Origin: Acidobacteriota bacterium
GTDB taxonomy: Bacteria > Acidobacteriota > Terriglobia > UBA7540
Direction of reading: 5' to 3'
Length of the DNA: 64,000 bases
NCBI GenBank assembly: GCA_004298155.1
Contig: SCRD01000017.1
Coordinates: 62,001-126,000, forward strand
Shown here: one piece after another, positions 34,243 through 42,393 of the stretch
How the letters are laid out: each line of letters starts with the position of its first letter
How positions within the stretch are numbered: the first letter of the stretch is position 1
Program-made: the position numbers and the translations under genes
Notes under the pieces: generated by a model
The model's database searches: none
What the model was told of the DNA's origin: nothing
Seen by the model: only the letters and a program-made list of their open reading frames with translations

Positions 34243-34632
34243 TTAATGCGCGCGCGTGGCCCGGATCAACGCTTCCATGTGGTCGAGGTAATTCTCGAGC
34301 GCCTTGCGGCCCGACGCCGTCAGGCGGTAGACCGTGCGGGGCAGCCGCCCGTCGAACGACTTGGCGCATTCGATGTATTCCGCGTCTTCCAGCTTGCGCG
34401 CGTGGACGCTCAGGTTGCCGTCAGTGGTCTTGAGAAGCTGCTTGAGCTCGTTGTGGCTCAGGGAAGTGTTTACCGCCAGCGCGCTCACAATGCCCAGGCG
34501 AATGCGCTCATGAATCAGGCGGTCAAGCCGCGAGGCGCGGCTAACTTTCTCTGCTCGAACATTCCGTTCCTCGGGAGCGGCGACGGCTTCTGCGCCCCGG
34601 TCGCGTACCCATGCGTTGGACTTACCCACCAT
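34243..34632 (-). CDS. Winged-helix transcriptional regulator
   Basis: The core (LDRLIHERIRLGIVSALA, LSHNELKQLLKTTDGNLSVHARKLEDAEYIEC, RTVYRLTASGRKALENYL) is a PadR/MarR-like winged helix of the small single-domain type. I take the ATG at 34632, which overlaps the end of the membrane-protein gene by 11 bp; GGAGG lies very close, so the GTG at 34629 is also possible. Such regulators paired with a small membrane protein form a recurrent operon in Acidobacteriota. It may bind the AAGTA/TACTT palindrome upstream of the operon. Confidence 0.8.
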   Translation of the reverse strand: MVGKSNAWVRDRGAEAVAAPEERNVRAEKVSRASRLDRLIHERIRLGIVSALAVNTSLSHNELKQLLKTTDGNLSVHARKLEDAEYIECAKSFDGRLPRTVYRLTASGRKALENYLDHMEALIRATRAH

Positions 34633-35236
34633 GCCTCCAGGCGATAATCGCTCCGAAAATGAGATGCAGACCGCCAAAACCGACGGCCATATAAACGCCT
34701 CCCCAGGCGGCGGGTGAAAACAGGGCGGCCGTCCCCAGAACCATGAACGCTACGCCCATTGCCGGGACCACTCGAACAGAAAACGCGCCGCCCGTTACCA
34801 CTCCTGCTCCGTATAGCAGCAGCCACAGGCCGGGGAGTATGGCCACATCGCCCGCGCGGAAAAGAAACAACGTGAGCAACGCCCCGGCGACAAGAGGAGG
34901 AGAAAGGCTCAGCGCAAAACGGCGGCCGGGTTGAGAAAGCAGAGGCGTGTCCGCTTTGCGCGCCTTCTGCAGCATGGCGACAGCGCCAATCAGACAGGAA
35001 ACCGCCGCCTCGATAATCCAGACGCCAAGCCATAGCGTCGGGACGGGCTGCGCGGAAGCAATATAAGCCGCTACCAACGCCGTAACGCCCATCAGCATGC
35101 CGCCCCAGCCCGGTACCGCCGTGAAAGACGCGGCGCCTTCCATTGTTTCGCGGATGTAACGGAGATTGTCCATGGCGCGGGCTTCGAGCGCCAGAGGGTC
35201 AGAGGAGTGTGGGCGAATGGGATGAATGCCAGCCAC
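34622..35236 (-). CDS. Multi-spanning membrane protein paired with winged-helix regulator
   Basis: The 204-residue product has about six hydrophobic helices after an N-terminal segment with [23 protein letters not shown]. The start is probably the GTG at 35236, because a good promoter places the transcript start right there and the N-terminal segment before the internal Met (35173) looks like part of the family; the Met at 35173 remains possible. Function is unknown. Its stop overlaps the regulator gene, so the two are translationally coupled. Confidence 0.68.
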   Translation of the reverse strand: MAGIHPIRPHSSDPLALEARAMDNLRYIRETMEGAASFTAVPGWGGMLMGVTALVAAYIASAQPVPTLWLGVWIIEAAVSCLIGAVAMLQKARKADTPLLSQPGRRFALSLSPPLVAGALLTLFLFRAGDVAILPGLWLLLYGAGVVTGGAFSVRVVPAMGVAFMVLGTAALFSPAAWGGVYMAVGFGGLHLIFGAIIAWRHGG

Positions 35237-35243
35237 GTGAATA

Positions 35244-35278
35244 CGAATACATCAACCAAAAAGTATTGTCAAGTACTT
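35244..35278 (-). promoter_or_regulatory. Promoter with operator-like palindrome for the membrane protein/regulator operon
   Basis: On the minus strand TTGACA (35267-35272) and TATTCG (35244-35249) are spaced by 17 bp. The -35 is embedded in AAGTACTTGACAATACTT (35261-35278), with AAGTA/TACTT arms, suggesting a repressor site overlapping the -35. The predicted start falls within a base or two of the GTG at 35236, so the mRNA may be leaderless. Confidence 0.5.
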
Positions 35279-35448
35279 TATATTATAAAGTCGCGTGCCG
35301 AGAGGGGCCGCAAAAACATGTGTCATTTTGGTACATTTTAGTTTTTCCGATTGTGACGAAATTTCATAGGTGTATCATAATCTTATATTTACCACCGAAC
35401 ACGCGATTGCTCCAGTCAGATCAAACTTTCGCCCTAGGAGCCGGATTG

Positions 35449-35715
35449 ATGAATATTAAGGATTGGGAGAAGAAGCTGAACGCGGAAGGCTTCGGCAGGA
35501 CCTACGTCTGGCAGGATGGCTCGGGAGCACATTATCCCGACCACACTCACGCGATGACCACGGCGCACGTGATCCTCGAAGGCGAAATGACGCTGACTTC
35601 CGAAGGCGAGACGCGCACTTACAGGGCCGGTGACCGTTGCGATGTTCCCGCCAATACGGTGCATTCCGCCCGCATGGGACCGCAGGGTTGCCGATATCTG
35701 ATAGGCGAGCAGTAG
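35449..35715 (+). CDS. Small cupin-domain protein
   Basis: TAGGAG lies 8 nt before the ATG. The 88-residue protein is a single cupin: HYPDHTHAMTTAHVILEGEMTL contains the first metal-ligand motif region and YRAGDRCDVPANTVHSARMG the second. Substrate is unknown; such small cupins are metal-binding and often act as isomerases or sensors. It is transcribed divergently from the regulator operon. Confidence 0.75.
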   Translation: MNIKDWEKKLNAEGFGRTYVWQDGSGAHYPDHTHAMTTAHVILEGEMTLTSEGETRTYRAGDRCDVPANTVHSARMGPQGCRYLIGEQ

Positions 35716-35757
35716 TCGCTCTGCGCACTGGCATCGCGCGCGACGCGAGTATCCTTA

Positions 35758-36507
35758 TCACGGGCCAGGCAGGGTGATGTTCTCTCGCTGGAAGCATTCT
35801 TCCACTTTGCGCAGATCGTCTTCCGTATCCACTCCCACCGTATCGTCCGCGGTCTCAACCACATCAATTTGGATTCCGTTCTCGAGAAACCGAAGCTGCT
35901 CGAGCGCCTCCGCTGATTCCAGTTCAGAGGGCGCCAACATGCTGAAGGCCGCGAGCGCCTCCCGCGTGTAGGCATAAAGTCCCAGGTGCTTGTAGTATTG
36001 CACGCCGCCAGCGCCTGCGCGGTCATAGGGAATCGGCGACCGCGAAAAATAAAGCGCGCGGCCGTTGCAATCGGTCACAACTTTCACGTCGTTAGGATTC
36101 GCGACCTCTTCACGAGTGATCGCCACCTTCAGTGTTGAAACCGCCGTGCCCTTCTGCGATTGGAAAGGCGCCATCAGCAGTTCGATGTGCCGCGCGGTCA
36201 CCATGGGTTCATCGCCCTGGATGTTGACATACAGTTCCGCGGGCTCGCGGGTCATCACCTCGATCACGCGGTCTGAACCCGAGCGGTGCGCGGATGACGT
36301 CAGCGTGGCCGGGATGCCGAGCCCACCGCAATGCGTCACTACCTCTTCAGAATCGGTCGCCACCACGAGTCGCGCGAAGCCGTGCCACCCCCGAGCGCGG
36401 CGGTACACCCACTCGATCATGGAGTGTCCACAAATCAGCCGCAGCGCCTTGCGAGGCAGACGCGTTGATTCCAGCCGCACCGGAATGACGCCGATCACTC
36501 TGTTCAT
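35758..36507 (-). CDS. kdsB: 3-deoxy-manno-octulosonate cytidylyltransferase
   Basis: The start at 36507 gives MNRVIGVIPVRLESTRLPRKAL, the KdsB N-terminus. VNIQGDEPMV (metal and nucleotide site), RSPIPYDR and QYYKHLGLYAYTREAL are further KdsB motifs. It activates Kdo as CMP-Kdo for lipopolysaccharide inner core, showing that the organism has an outer membrane with LPS. Length of 249 residues is normal. The ribosome binding site is weak. A longer open frame to 36600 has no family similarity. Confidence 0.93.
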   Translation of the reverse strand: MNRVIGVIPVRLESTRLPRKALRLICGHSMIEWVYRRARGWHGFARLVVATDSEEVVTHCGGLGIPATLTSSAHRSGSDRVIEVMTREPAELYVNIQGDEPMVTARHIELLMAPFQSQKGTAVSTLKVAITREEVANPNDVKVVTDCNGRALYFSRSPIPYDRAGAGGVQYYKHLGLYAYTREALAAFSMLAPSELESAEALEQLRFLENGIQIDVVETADDTVGVDTEDDLRKVEECFQRENITLPGP

Positions 36508-36621
36508 AGTCGCCAAGAAAGCGAGGTTATCCTTTTGTACGGTTCCTGACAAGCCTCTGCTGCTGCGGATTGCACCGGGCCGGTTGTTCTGCCGGCGCAA
36601 GGCGCGCTATACTCGGCAGCG

Positions 36622-37644
36622 ATGCCGCGATCAGAACTGCTTCCCGTGGGAAAACTTCCGCCGCGCCTGCTCGAAAAGCTGCTGAAATTATGCGCCGCTC
36701 CTGCATCTTCCGGAATAGTTCTCGGGCCGCGTTACGGCGAGGACGCAGCGGTGATCGAGACCAGCGGAAAGTATCTCGTTGCCAAGACCGATCCTATCAC
36801 TTTCACCGCCGGCCGCATTGGCTGGTACGCCGTCAACATCAACGCCAACGATCTTGCTGCCATGGGCGCGCGCCCGCGCTGGTACCTCGCCACGTTTCTG
36901 TTTCCGGAAGGCCACACGACCGATGCGCTGGTCGAGAAAGTCTTTGATGAAACGCTTAAGGCCTGCCGGTCGCTTGGCATCACACTCTGCGGCGGCCACA
37001 CTGAGATCACCGTCGGTCTCGATCGCCCGATTGTTGTGGGCCAGATGCTGGGTGAAGTCGAGCCCGGCAAGCTGGTCCGCAAGGAACGGCAACGGCCAGG
37101 CGACCTGGTGGTCCTGACCAAAGGCGTGGCGATTGAAGGCGCCACCATTCTGGCCCGCGAGAAAGCGCATGAATTGAGGGGAAGGATCGCGGCAAAACAC
37201 CTCAAGAAGGCGCGGCAATTACTCTCAAAGCCTGGCATCAGCGTGGTACGTGACGCGCAGGTGGCGCTGGAATACGGCGAGGTCCACGCCATGCACGATC
37301 CCACGGAAGGCGGCTTGCTGACCGGACTTGTTGAGCTGGCGCGCGCTGGCCGCGTGGGCATGCGAGTGTGGAAGGAAAAGATTCCTGTGCTTTATGAAAC
37401 ACGATTGCTGGCGCGGGCGCTCGGGTTTGACCCGCTCGCTCTGCTGGCTTCCGGGGCTTTGCTGATTGTCGCAGAACCCCGCAGCGCGGGCCGCATCGTT
37501 CACGCGCTTCGGCGACGCCGGATCGTTGCGCAAATCATCGGCGAGGTCCGCAGACCGAAAGACGGTATTACCATGGTGGAAAATGGTCGCGCCCGGCCTA
37601 TCCGGCTCCCCGAGCGAGATGAGATTGCTCGCCTGCTGGAGTGA
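36622..37644 (+). CDS. AIR synthase-related (HypE-like) protein
   Basis: The 340-residue protein has the PurM/HypE/ThiL/SelD fold: RYGEDAAVIETSGKYLVAKTDPI, AVNINANDLAAMGARPRW and CGGHTEIT in the N-domain, and MHDPTEGGLLTGLVELA in the C-domain. It lacks the C-terminal Cys of HypE that receives the carbamoyl group, ending in ERDEIARLLE, and no other hyp genes are nearby. It is thus probably an ATP-dependent enzyme of unknown substrate and not a hydrogenase factor. It diverges from kdsB. Confidence 0.72.
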   Translation: MPRSELLPVGKLPPRLLEKLLKLCAAPASSGIVLGPRYGEDAAVIETSGKYLVAKTDPITFTAGRIGWYAVNINANDLAAMGARPRWYLATFLFPEGHTTDALVEKVFDETLKACRSLGITLCGGHTEITVGLDRPIVVGQMLGEVEPGKLVRKERQRPGDLVVLTKGVAIEGATILAREKAHELRGRIAAKHLKKARQLLSKPGISVVRDAQVALEYGEVHAMHDPTEGGLLTGLVELARAGRVGMRVWKEKIPVLYETRLLARALGFDPLALLASGALLIVAEPRSAGRIVHALRRRRIVAQIIGEVRRPKDGITMVENGRARPIRLPERDEIARLLE

Positions 37645-37759
37645 AAAGACACGCTCGATCGAAACCTCCCGAACCTAGAGTCGTGAGTCCACATCTGCAC
37701 CAGCAGCTCCTAGCCGCCATCATCCCCCCTCCGCTTCATTTATAGCAGCCATGAAACAA

Positions 37760-37822
37760 CTATTGCGGAAGCGTGGTATCAAGGTAGGCCAGATAGGCTG
37801 CGGTCAAACGATAGGAATCGTA
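37760..37822 (-). pseudogene. Severed C-terminal segment of the M28 peptidase
   Basis: This in-frame segment directly after the amber codon encodes 20 residues with the family-typical YRLTAAYLAYLD helix, then stops at 37762-37760. It has no start of its own and is best read as the original end of the peptidase. Confidence 0.65.
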
Positions 37823-38605
37823 CTAGTCGTTGAAATTGATGGCAGAGAGTTTGTCATTCGGGCTGTGGAGGATGGGCCAAGTTTTCTGAGTGACGGAGTG
37901 GATCGTGATGACCGGCACGTGCTTCGATAGGAATGGGTGCGTATCATCGTCCCCGACGCCGTCCACATCCACGCCCTGCAAATCAACCTGAGAATTACGC
38001 GCAATTAGAATGAGATCGCTCAGGAGATGTCGATCTGCCCGGTCAGACCAGACTTTGGTCGGCGTCAGCCCCAGGCATTCCAGATTGACCATTGCGCGGA
38101 TACCGCGCAGTTGTTCATGGCTCAGGTGTTGGACGTAGTAGTGCGAGCCCCACATTCCCTTCTCCTCGTCTGCGAAACCTATAAACAGGAAGGTGTGGCG
38201 GCGGGGCAACTTGTGGAGGCTCTTGAGAATCGCCGGTAGCAATGCTGCGCCGCTCCAATCATCCACCACGCCCTGCCCTGCTCCGGCATGGTCCGTATGA
38301 GCCCCGACGATGATCACGGAATCGCTGCTGCCTCGCAGCGTGCAAATGATGTTGGGAGGATCCTTCCGCTGGACCGGTTCTTCTTTCAGATCGGCATCGG
38401 CACAACCGGCTTGCTCAAACATTTTCCGAAGTTGTGATTCCCGCGCTGCGTCACTGTCAGTGAACGAGCGCAAATCTTGCTGAATCTCACTGGGCGGTAA
38501 TTGGGAGAACTTTAACAAAACGGTTTGCGCGTAGGCTGGCGCGCAACAACAAAGCAGGGTGGCAAACAGTGGAACAGAAAAGTAGCGGCAAATTGTTTCG
38601 CGCAT
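37823..38605 (-). CDS. Secreted M28-family zinc aminopeptidase, ended by a premature amber codon
   Basis: After a signal peptide (residues 1-26) the M28 ligands are all visible: His103 in GAHTDH, Asp in VVDDWSG (115-116), the Glu pair in ADEEKG (147-148), Glu176 in NLECLG and His247 in LHSPND. The frame ends at TAG 37825-37823 after INFND. Reading on through the TAG gives YDSYRLTAAYLAYLD and a final TAG at 37760, which is exactly the C-terminal helix expected for the family. I therefore suspect a Tyr-to-amber change (TAC or TAT to TAG), an error in the assembly, or suppression. All metal ligands are upstream of the break. Confidence 0.8.
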   Translation of the reverse strand: MRETICRYFSVPLFATLLCCCAPAYAQTVLLKFSQLPPSEIQQDLRSFTDSDAARESQLRKMFEQAGCADADLKEEPVQRKDPPNIICTLRGSSDSVIIVGAHTDHAGAGQGVVDDWSGAALLPAILKSLHKLPRRHTFLFIGFADEEKGMWGSHYYVQHLSHEQLRGIRAMVNLECLGLTPTKVWSDRADRHLLSDLILIARNSQVDLQGVDVDGVGDDDTHPFLSKHVPVITIHSVTQKTWPILHSPNDKLSAINFND

Positions 38606-38707
38606 CCTGCGCAGTATACAACGGTTCAGGATAGGAAGGTCTCACCCGCTTGCGTCAATTGTTTTAGACACGGCAGACAAAGTGTGCCAAGGACGTCCGG
38701 GCGGCAC

Positions 38708-40219
38708 TCAAAACAATTTTCCCTGGTCGCGGTCGGGGGGATTATTGATTTCCTCGCGCACGACATCGCTCAAACTGAAGCGCGCATGGTCTTCCTGGAT
38801 GACGAGCCGCCTTACCAGTTCGTTAAGCAGGTTTTCGGTGAATCCGACTGGCCGTTCGATCACGCGCGCCAGCTGGCCGATGTCCGCCTGGGGTGTCTTG
38901 TGCAAGTGCTTGAGGAGCAGCAGGCTTTCCAGCCTGGTAAATTCTTTACTCCGGTCGCGGATGAATCTGGCGAAGTTGGCATCTCTTTCGAGCGGAACCA
39001 GGGCATTGAAAGCCTCGGAATCGCCGTCAAAATGAGGGAAGTCGTGCCCGGAGGCGACAGCCTCCTGGTAGACGATGTCAATTCCGCTGCCGCTCTTCTC
39101 GCAGAAACCGAGCAGGGCCGCCGCTTCTGTGAGCAAGGGGTTCCGGTGCACGGGGCTGGCATTGATGAGGTTTCGCGGGCCAAGGTTGCGGAGAAAACCT
39201 CCGGGGTTCTGGATTTCAAACAAATGGTCGGGCGTGATCCGGACGTTGACCGGCTCCGAAGAGCGATAGGACCGGTGGACCAGCGCGTTCACGATAAGTT
39301 CGCGGAGGCACCGCTCCGGAACCGACGATGCCGTGAGGGCCATCAGGTCTCCGCGGCCCGTCCACAAATCGCGGAACGTCTCGGCAATGTTCTGCTGGAT
39401 GTGGATGGTGTACGGCTCTGAAGTAGCATTCCCTGAACCATTAACGGTGACCCGAAGGAATGCCGATCCCGAAAGCCGGGACAAAAACTCCTTCCTGCCG
39501 AAAAGGAGCGCCGCTGCCAGGGTAAGGGCGCTGCCTCGTCCCTGCCGGATGACGAGGTTGAAATCCACCAGCAGGTCTTCAATCGAGCGACCAGACTCCC
39601 GCCATCGTTGCGGCTGCCGTGGACGCACAACGTGATTGGCGAACGCCCAGTGCAGCGATTCCTTTGAAAGGTTGTCCATGCCTTCGCCGTCGAGCAGAGC
39701 GCCGGTGTAATCTTCCTGGGACGCCAGATGGTCAATCTCGCAGCGGCCGCCACGCCGAATAATGCATACACCCTGGTGGGTGCGATGCATTCCGGCGATT
39801 GACTTTCTTGGGACCAGCAGGGCAATGCACTGCTGCGCGGCTGCGGGTGTGGCCGGGACTGCATCGCCAAGCCGGCATGCGGTGCACTCCACGGGCGGGT
39901 GGCTGCACGCTCGGACTGATTCCTGCAACCATTCCGGAGTGACCTCTTCGTGCGGGCAGGGAGGCGCTTCCTCGATTACGCGATTCGGATCGAGGCCCAC
40001 CAGGACAATTCCCCCCTCCGTGTTGGCCAGGCAGACTGCAGCATCGGTCGTTTCTTCCTGAAGCTGCTTCTTGCTGTCGCACCATCCCTTGACTTCAAGA
40101 ATGCCAGCCCCCACATGGGTGGACGGGGCGGCACGTAAACGCTCAACGAAGCCGGGGAGGCGCCCAAGCAGTTCGTAGGGTGTCATCGGCATCCCAAATT
40201 GCTGAAAGGTTGTTGTCAC
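38708..40219 (-). CDS. AlbA_2/Schlafen-type DNA-binding protein with ATPase domain
   Basis: The N-terminal region contains an AlbA_2-like module (ILEVKGWCDSKKQL, CLANTEGGIVLVGLDPN) and the C-terminal half an HATPase_c_4 module (RELIVNALVHRSYRSSEPVNVRI, FEIQNPGGFL, EKSGSGIDIV), followed by a winged-helix end (LLKHLHKTPQADIGQLARV). This is the RecG-like ATP-binding 'putative DNA-binding domain' family, thought to be regulators. Starts at GTG 40219, ATG 40192 and ATG 40186 are all possible and none has a clear ribosome binding site. It diverges from dnaA. Confidence 0.75.
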   Translation of the reverse strand: MTTTFQQFGMPMTPYELLGRLPGFVERLRAAPSTHVGAGILEVKGWCDSKKQLQEETTDAAVCLANTEGGIVLVGLDPNRVIEEAPPCPHEEVTPEWLQESVRACSHPPVECTACRLGDAVPATPAAAQQCIALLVPRKSIAGMHRTHQGVCIIRRGGRCEIDHLASQEDYTGALLDGEGMDNLSKESLHWAFANHVVRPRQPQRWRESGRSIEDLLVDFNLVIRQGRGSALTLAAALLFGRKEFLSRLSGSAFLRVTVNGSGNATSEPYTIHIQQNIAETFRDLWTGRGDLMALTASSVPERCLRELIVNALVHRSYRSSEPVNVRITPDHLFEIQNPGGFLRNLGPRNLINASPVHRNPLLTEAAALLGFCEKSGSGIDIVYQEAVASGHDFPHFDGDSEAFNALVPLERDANFARFIRDRSKEFTRLESLLLLKHLHKTPQADIGQLARVIERPVGFTENLLNELVRRLVIQEDHARFSLSDVVREEINNPPDRDQGKLF

Positions 40220-40865
40220 GTGAATCTGTTATTTTAGCAGACCAGAGGCAGCGCAGGCCCAGCTTTCGAGGCAGGCCTTCTCTTGGGTCGACTGGCGAAC
40301 CTCGAACGCCGAGCCAGGTGAACTCTGCGCCACCTGGTCTTTGCCATCCTTGGTCTTTATTCTGGTATCCTGGTTTGTATACCACTTGCGGGCTTTTGAA
40401 TCAAGACTCCAGGGTTCCCGACGGGCCTTGATCTTATTGTGGCAGCGTTTAAAAAGGGGAACATCAAGGGCTTTTGGGGCAGTCGGCGATGAGGACAGAG
40501 GAGGCTAGCTATCGAGGCTCTCCTCAGGCGGCTGCGCCTTTCCTCGCACCTGCCTTTGCCCACCCCTTGAAGAGGCGTTCTTATGCCTTGTGGAAAATCC
40601 CGCAAGTTACACATTCCAATATAGAAAGACTATATGGAATTGAACTCCTTATCTGTGCTAAACTAGGAGATTGAATGTGGTCGTAATTCGCATTGCAGGG
40701 CAGCCCACTTCGAAAAATTCTAACGCCTAAAAAGCAAGGGAAGACCGGGGGGAAACCAGCTGCGTAAGGGAAGCCTCCGGAACGTGCAAGGTTGAACAAT
40801 AAAGGGCCTTTCTGCACAAAAGCGACCTGGCCCGTCTGCGGGTTTTCTTTCCAACTGACACTGTT
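40220..40865. other. Divergent region upstream of dnaA
   Basis: This 646-bp region holds one DnaA-box-like site on the minus strand (TTTTCCACA, 40589-40597), a poly-purine stretch near 40730-40770 and no convincing gene; an open minus-strand frame across it has no recognisable similarity. It probably contains the dnaA promoter and an untranslated leader. I do not recognise a known structured RNA here. Confidence 0.45.
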
Positions 40866-42188
40866 ATGAATGCCTGGCAAGAAGTTCTGAATTACCTGAA
40901 GACGAAGGTAAACACCCAAAGCTACCAGACTTGGCTCAAACCCACCCGGTTCAGCCATTCAGAGGCGGATACTCTGGTGGTGCGCGTTCCCAACCAGGAA
41001 TTCCTGGAGTGGATTCAGGACCATTACAGCGCCATCATCCAGGAGGCGCTCGAGAAGCTCCGATTGGGATTCAGTGGGATCCGGTATGAGATGGAGTTGA
41101 TACCGGAAAAGAAATCTTCTGGAAACGGGGAAGCAAAACCCAAGCAGGGCAAGCTTGATTTTGAGTCGGTAGATCATCAGTTGAACGCCCGGTACACGTT
41201 CGATACCTTTGTGGTTGGTTCGTGCAACCAGTTCGCCCATGCTGCGGCCCGGGCTGTGGCGGAAACTCCAGCCAAGGCATACAACCCGCTTTTCCTGTAC
41301 GGCGGCGTGGGACTTGGCAAGACCCACCTGATGCAGGCCGTTGGCCACACGGTTAAGCAGCGCCAGCGGGAGATGCGCCTGGCTTACGTTTCCTCGGAGG
41401 CTTTCACGAACGATGTCATCAACTCCCTGCGCTATGACCGGATGGTTTCATTCCGCGACAAGTACAGAAACGTTGATGTCCTGTTGATGGACGATATCCA
41501 GTTTATTGCCGGGAAGGAACGCACGCAGGAAGAGTTTTTTCACACCTTCAACACGCTTTACGAGGCACAGAAGCAGGTGGTGATCTCAAGCGACCAGCCC
41601 CCGAAGGATATTGCCGGGCTCGAAGAACGGCTGCGCTCGCGCTTTGCCTGGGGTTTGACGGCAGACCTGCAGCCTCCCGACACAGAGACCAAGCGCGCGA
41701 TTCTGGCCAAGAAGAGCGAGGAGCAGGGGGTCAAGCTGCCGGAGGTTGTCGGGGATTTCATCGCCACCCGAATAAAGACCAGTATCCGGGACCTGGAAGG
41801 CGCCTTGACGCGCTTGATTGCGTATTCCTCGCTGACGGGCGCCGAAATCTCTCTGCCCATGGCTCAGCAGGTGTTGAAGAATATTATCGATCTTGACCAG
41901 CGGCGCGTCTCGATTGAACACATCCAGCGCCTGGTATGCCAAGAGTATCGGCTCACAATAACGCAATTGAAGGCCAGAGACAACAGCCACGCGGTGGCTT
42001 TTCCCCGGCAGGTGGCGATGTACCTTGCAAAAGAATTGACGCCCGCCTCCCTGCCTCAAATCGGCCGGGAGTTTGGCGGAAAACATCACACGACCGTGCT
42101 GCATTCGATCCAGAAGATTGAGCAGTTGAGGAAAACTGACAAGGATTTGAACAAAGTTCTCAACAAGCTTCGAGACACATTAAGTTAG
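40866..42188 (+). CDS. dnaA: Chromosomal replication initiator protein DnaA
   Basis: All four domains are present in 440 residues: domain I (WQEVLNYLKTKVNTQSYQTW), a short linker, the AAA+ domain with Walker A GGVGLGKT (146-153) and Walker B VDVLLMDDIQFIAGKE, and the DNA-binding domain with GGKHHTTVLHSIQKIE. DnaA opens the origin by binding DnaA boxes; such sites cluster just downstream, before dnaN. No strong ribosome binding site precedes the ATG. Confidence 0.98.
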   Translation: MNAWQEVLNYLKTKVNTQSYQTWLKPTRFSHSEADTLVVRVPNQEFLEWIQDHYSAIIQEALEKLRLGFSGIRYEMELIPEKKSSGNGEAKPKQGKLDFESVDHQLNARYTFDTFVVGSCNQFAHAAARAVAETPAKAYNPLFLYGGVGLGKTHLMQAVGHTVKQRQREMRLAYVSSEAFTNDVINSLRYDRMVSFRDKYRNVDVLLMDDIQFIAGKERTQEEFFHTFNTLYEAQKQVVISSDQPPKDIAGLEERLRSRFAWGLTADLQPPDTETKRAILAKKSEEQGVKLPEVVGDFIATRIKTSIRDLEGALTRLIAYSSLTGAEISLPMAQQVLKNIIDLDQRRVSIEHIQRLVCQEYRLTITQLKARDNSHAVAFPRQVAMYLAKELTPASLPQIGREFGGKHHTTVLHSIQKIEQLRKTDKDLNKVLNKLRDTLS

Positions 42189-42393
42189 GTTTATGGGCTT
42201 TTCAACAGCCGGGGCCAGGAACAGGTCTGTGGATTTAGAAGTGAGGCCGAAGCATGCACAGCAATGCACAGAAAAGGGGAAAGTATCCACAAGCATCCGA
42301 CTGTGATTGGGCGCTGCAGTAGAGGCGTTGCGGCGATTTCCACATGTCCACAGCCCCTACTACTAAGACTCTATATAGAAGGAACTTTAAATA
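42189..42393. promoter_or_regulatory. dnaA-dnaN intergenic region with DnaA-box cluster, candidate oriC
   Basis: Within 205 bp I see DnaA-box-like 9-mers: TGTGGATTT (42228-42236, box on minus strand), GTATCCACA (42283-42291), ATTTCCACA (42336-42344) and ATGTCCACA (42344-42352), plus the repeated ATGCACAGC/ATGCACAGA at 42254-42272. Each differs from TTATCCACA by one to three bases. An AT-rich stretch (42358-42393) borders dnaN. The region is a candidate origin or the site of DnaA-controlled dnaN expression. Confidence 0.5.

Noticed and set aside
36622-37644. HypE hydrogenase maturation factor
   Set aside because: The C-terminal Cys that HypE needs is missing and no other hyp genes are present, so only an AIR-synthase-like call is justified.
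40581-40958. 125-codon minus-strand frame upstream of and overlapping dnaA
   Set aside because: It overlaps the start of dnaA, has no recognisable similarity and no ribosome binding site; it is a chance frame.
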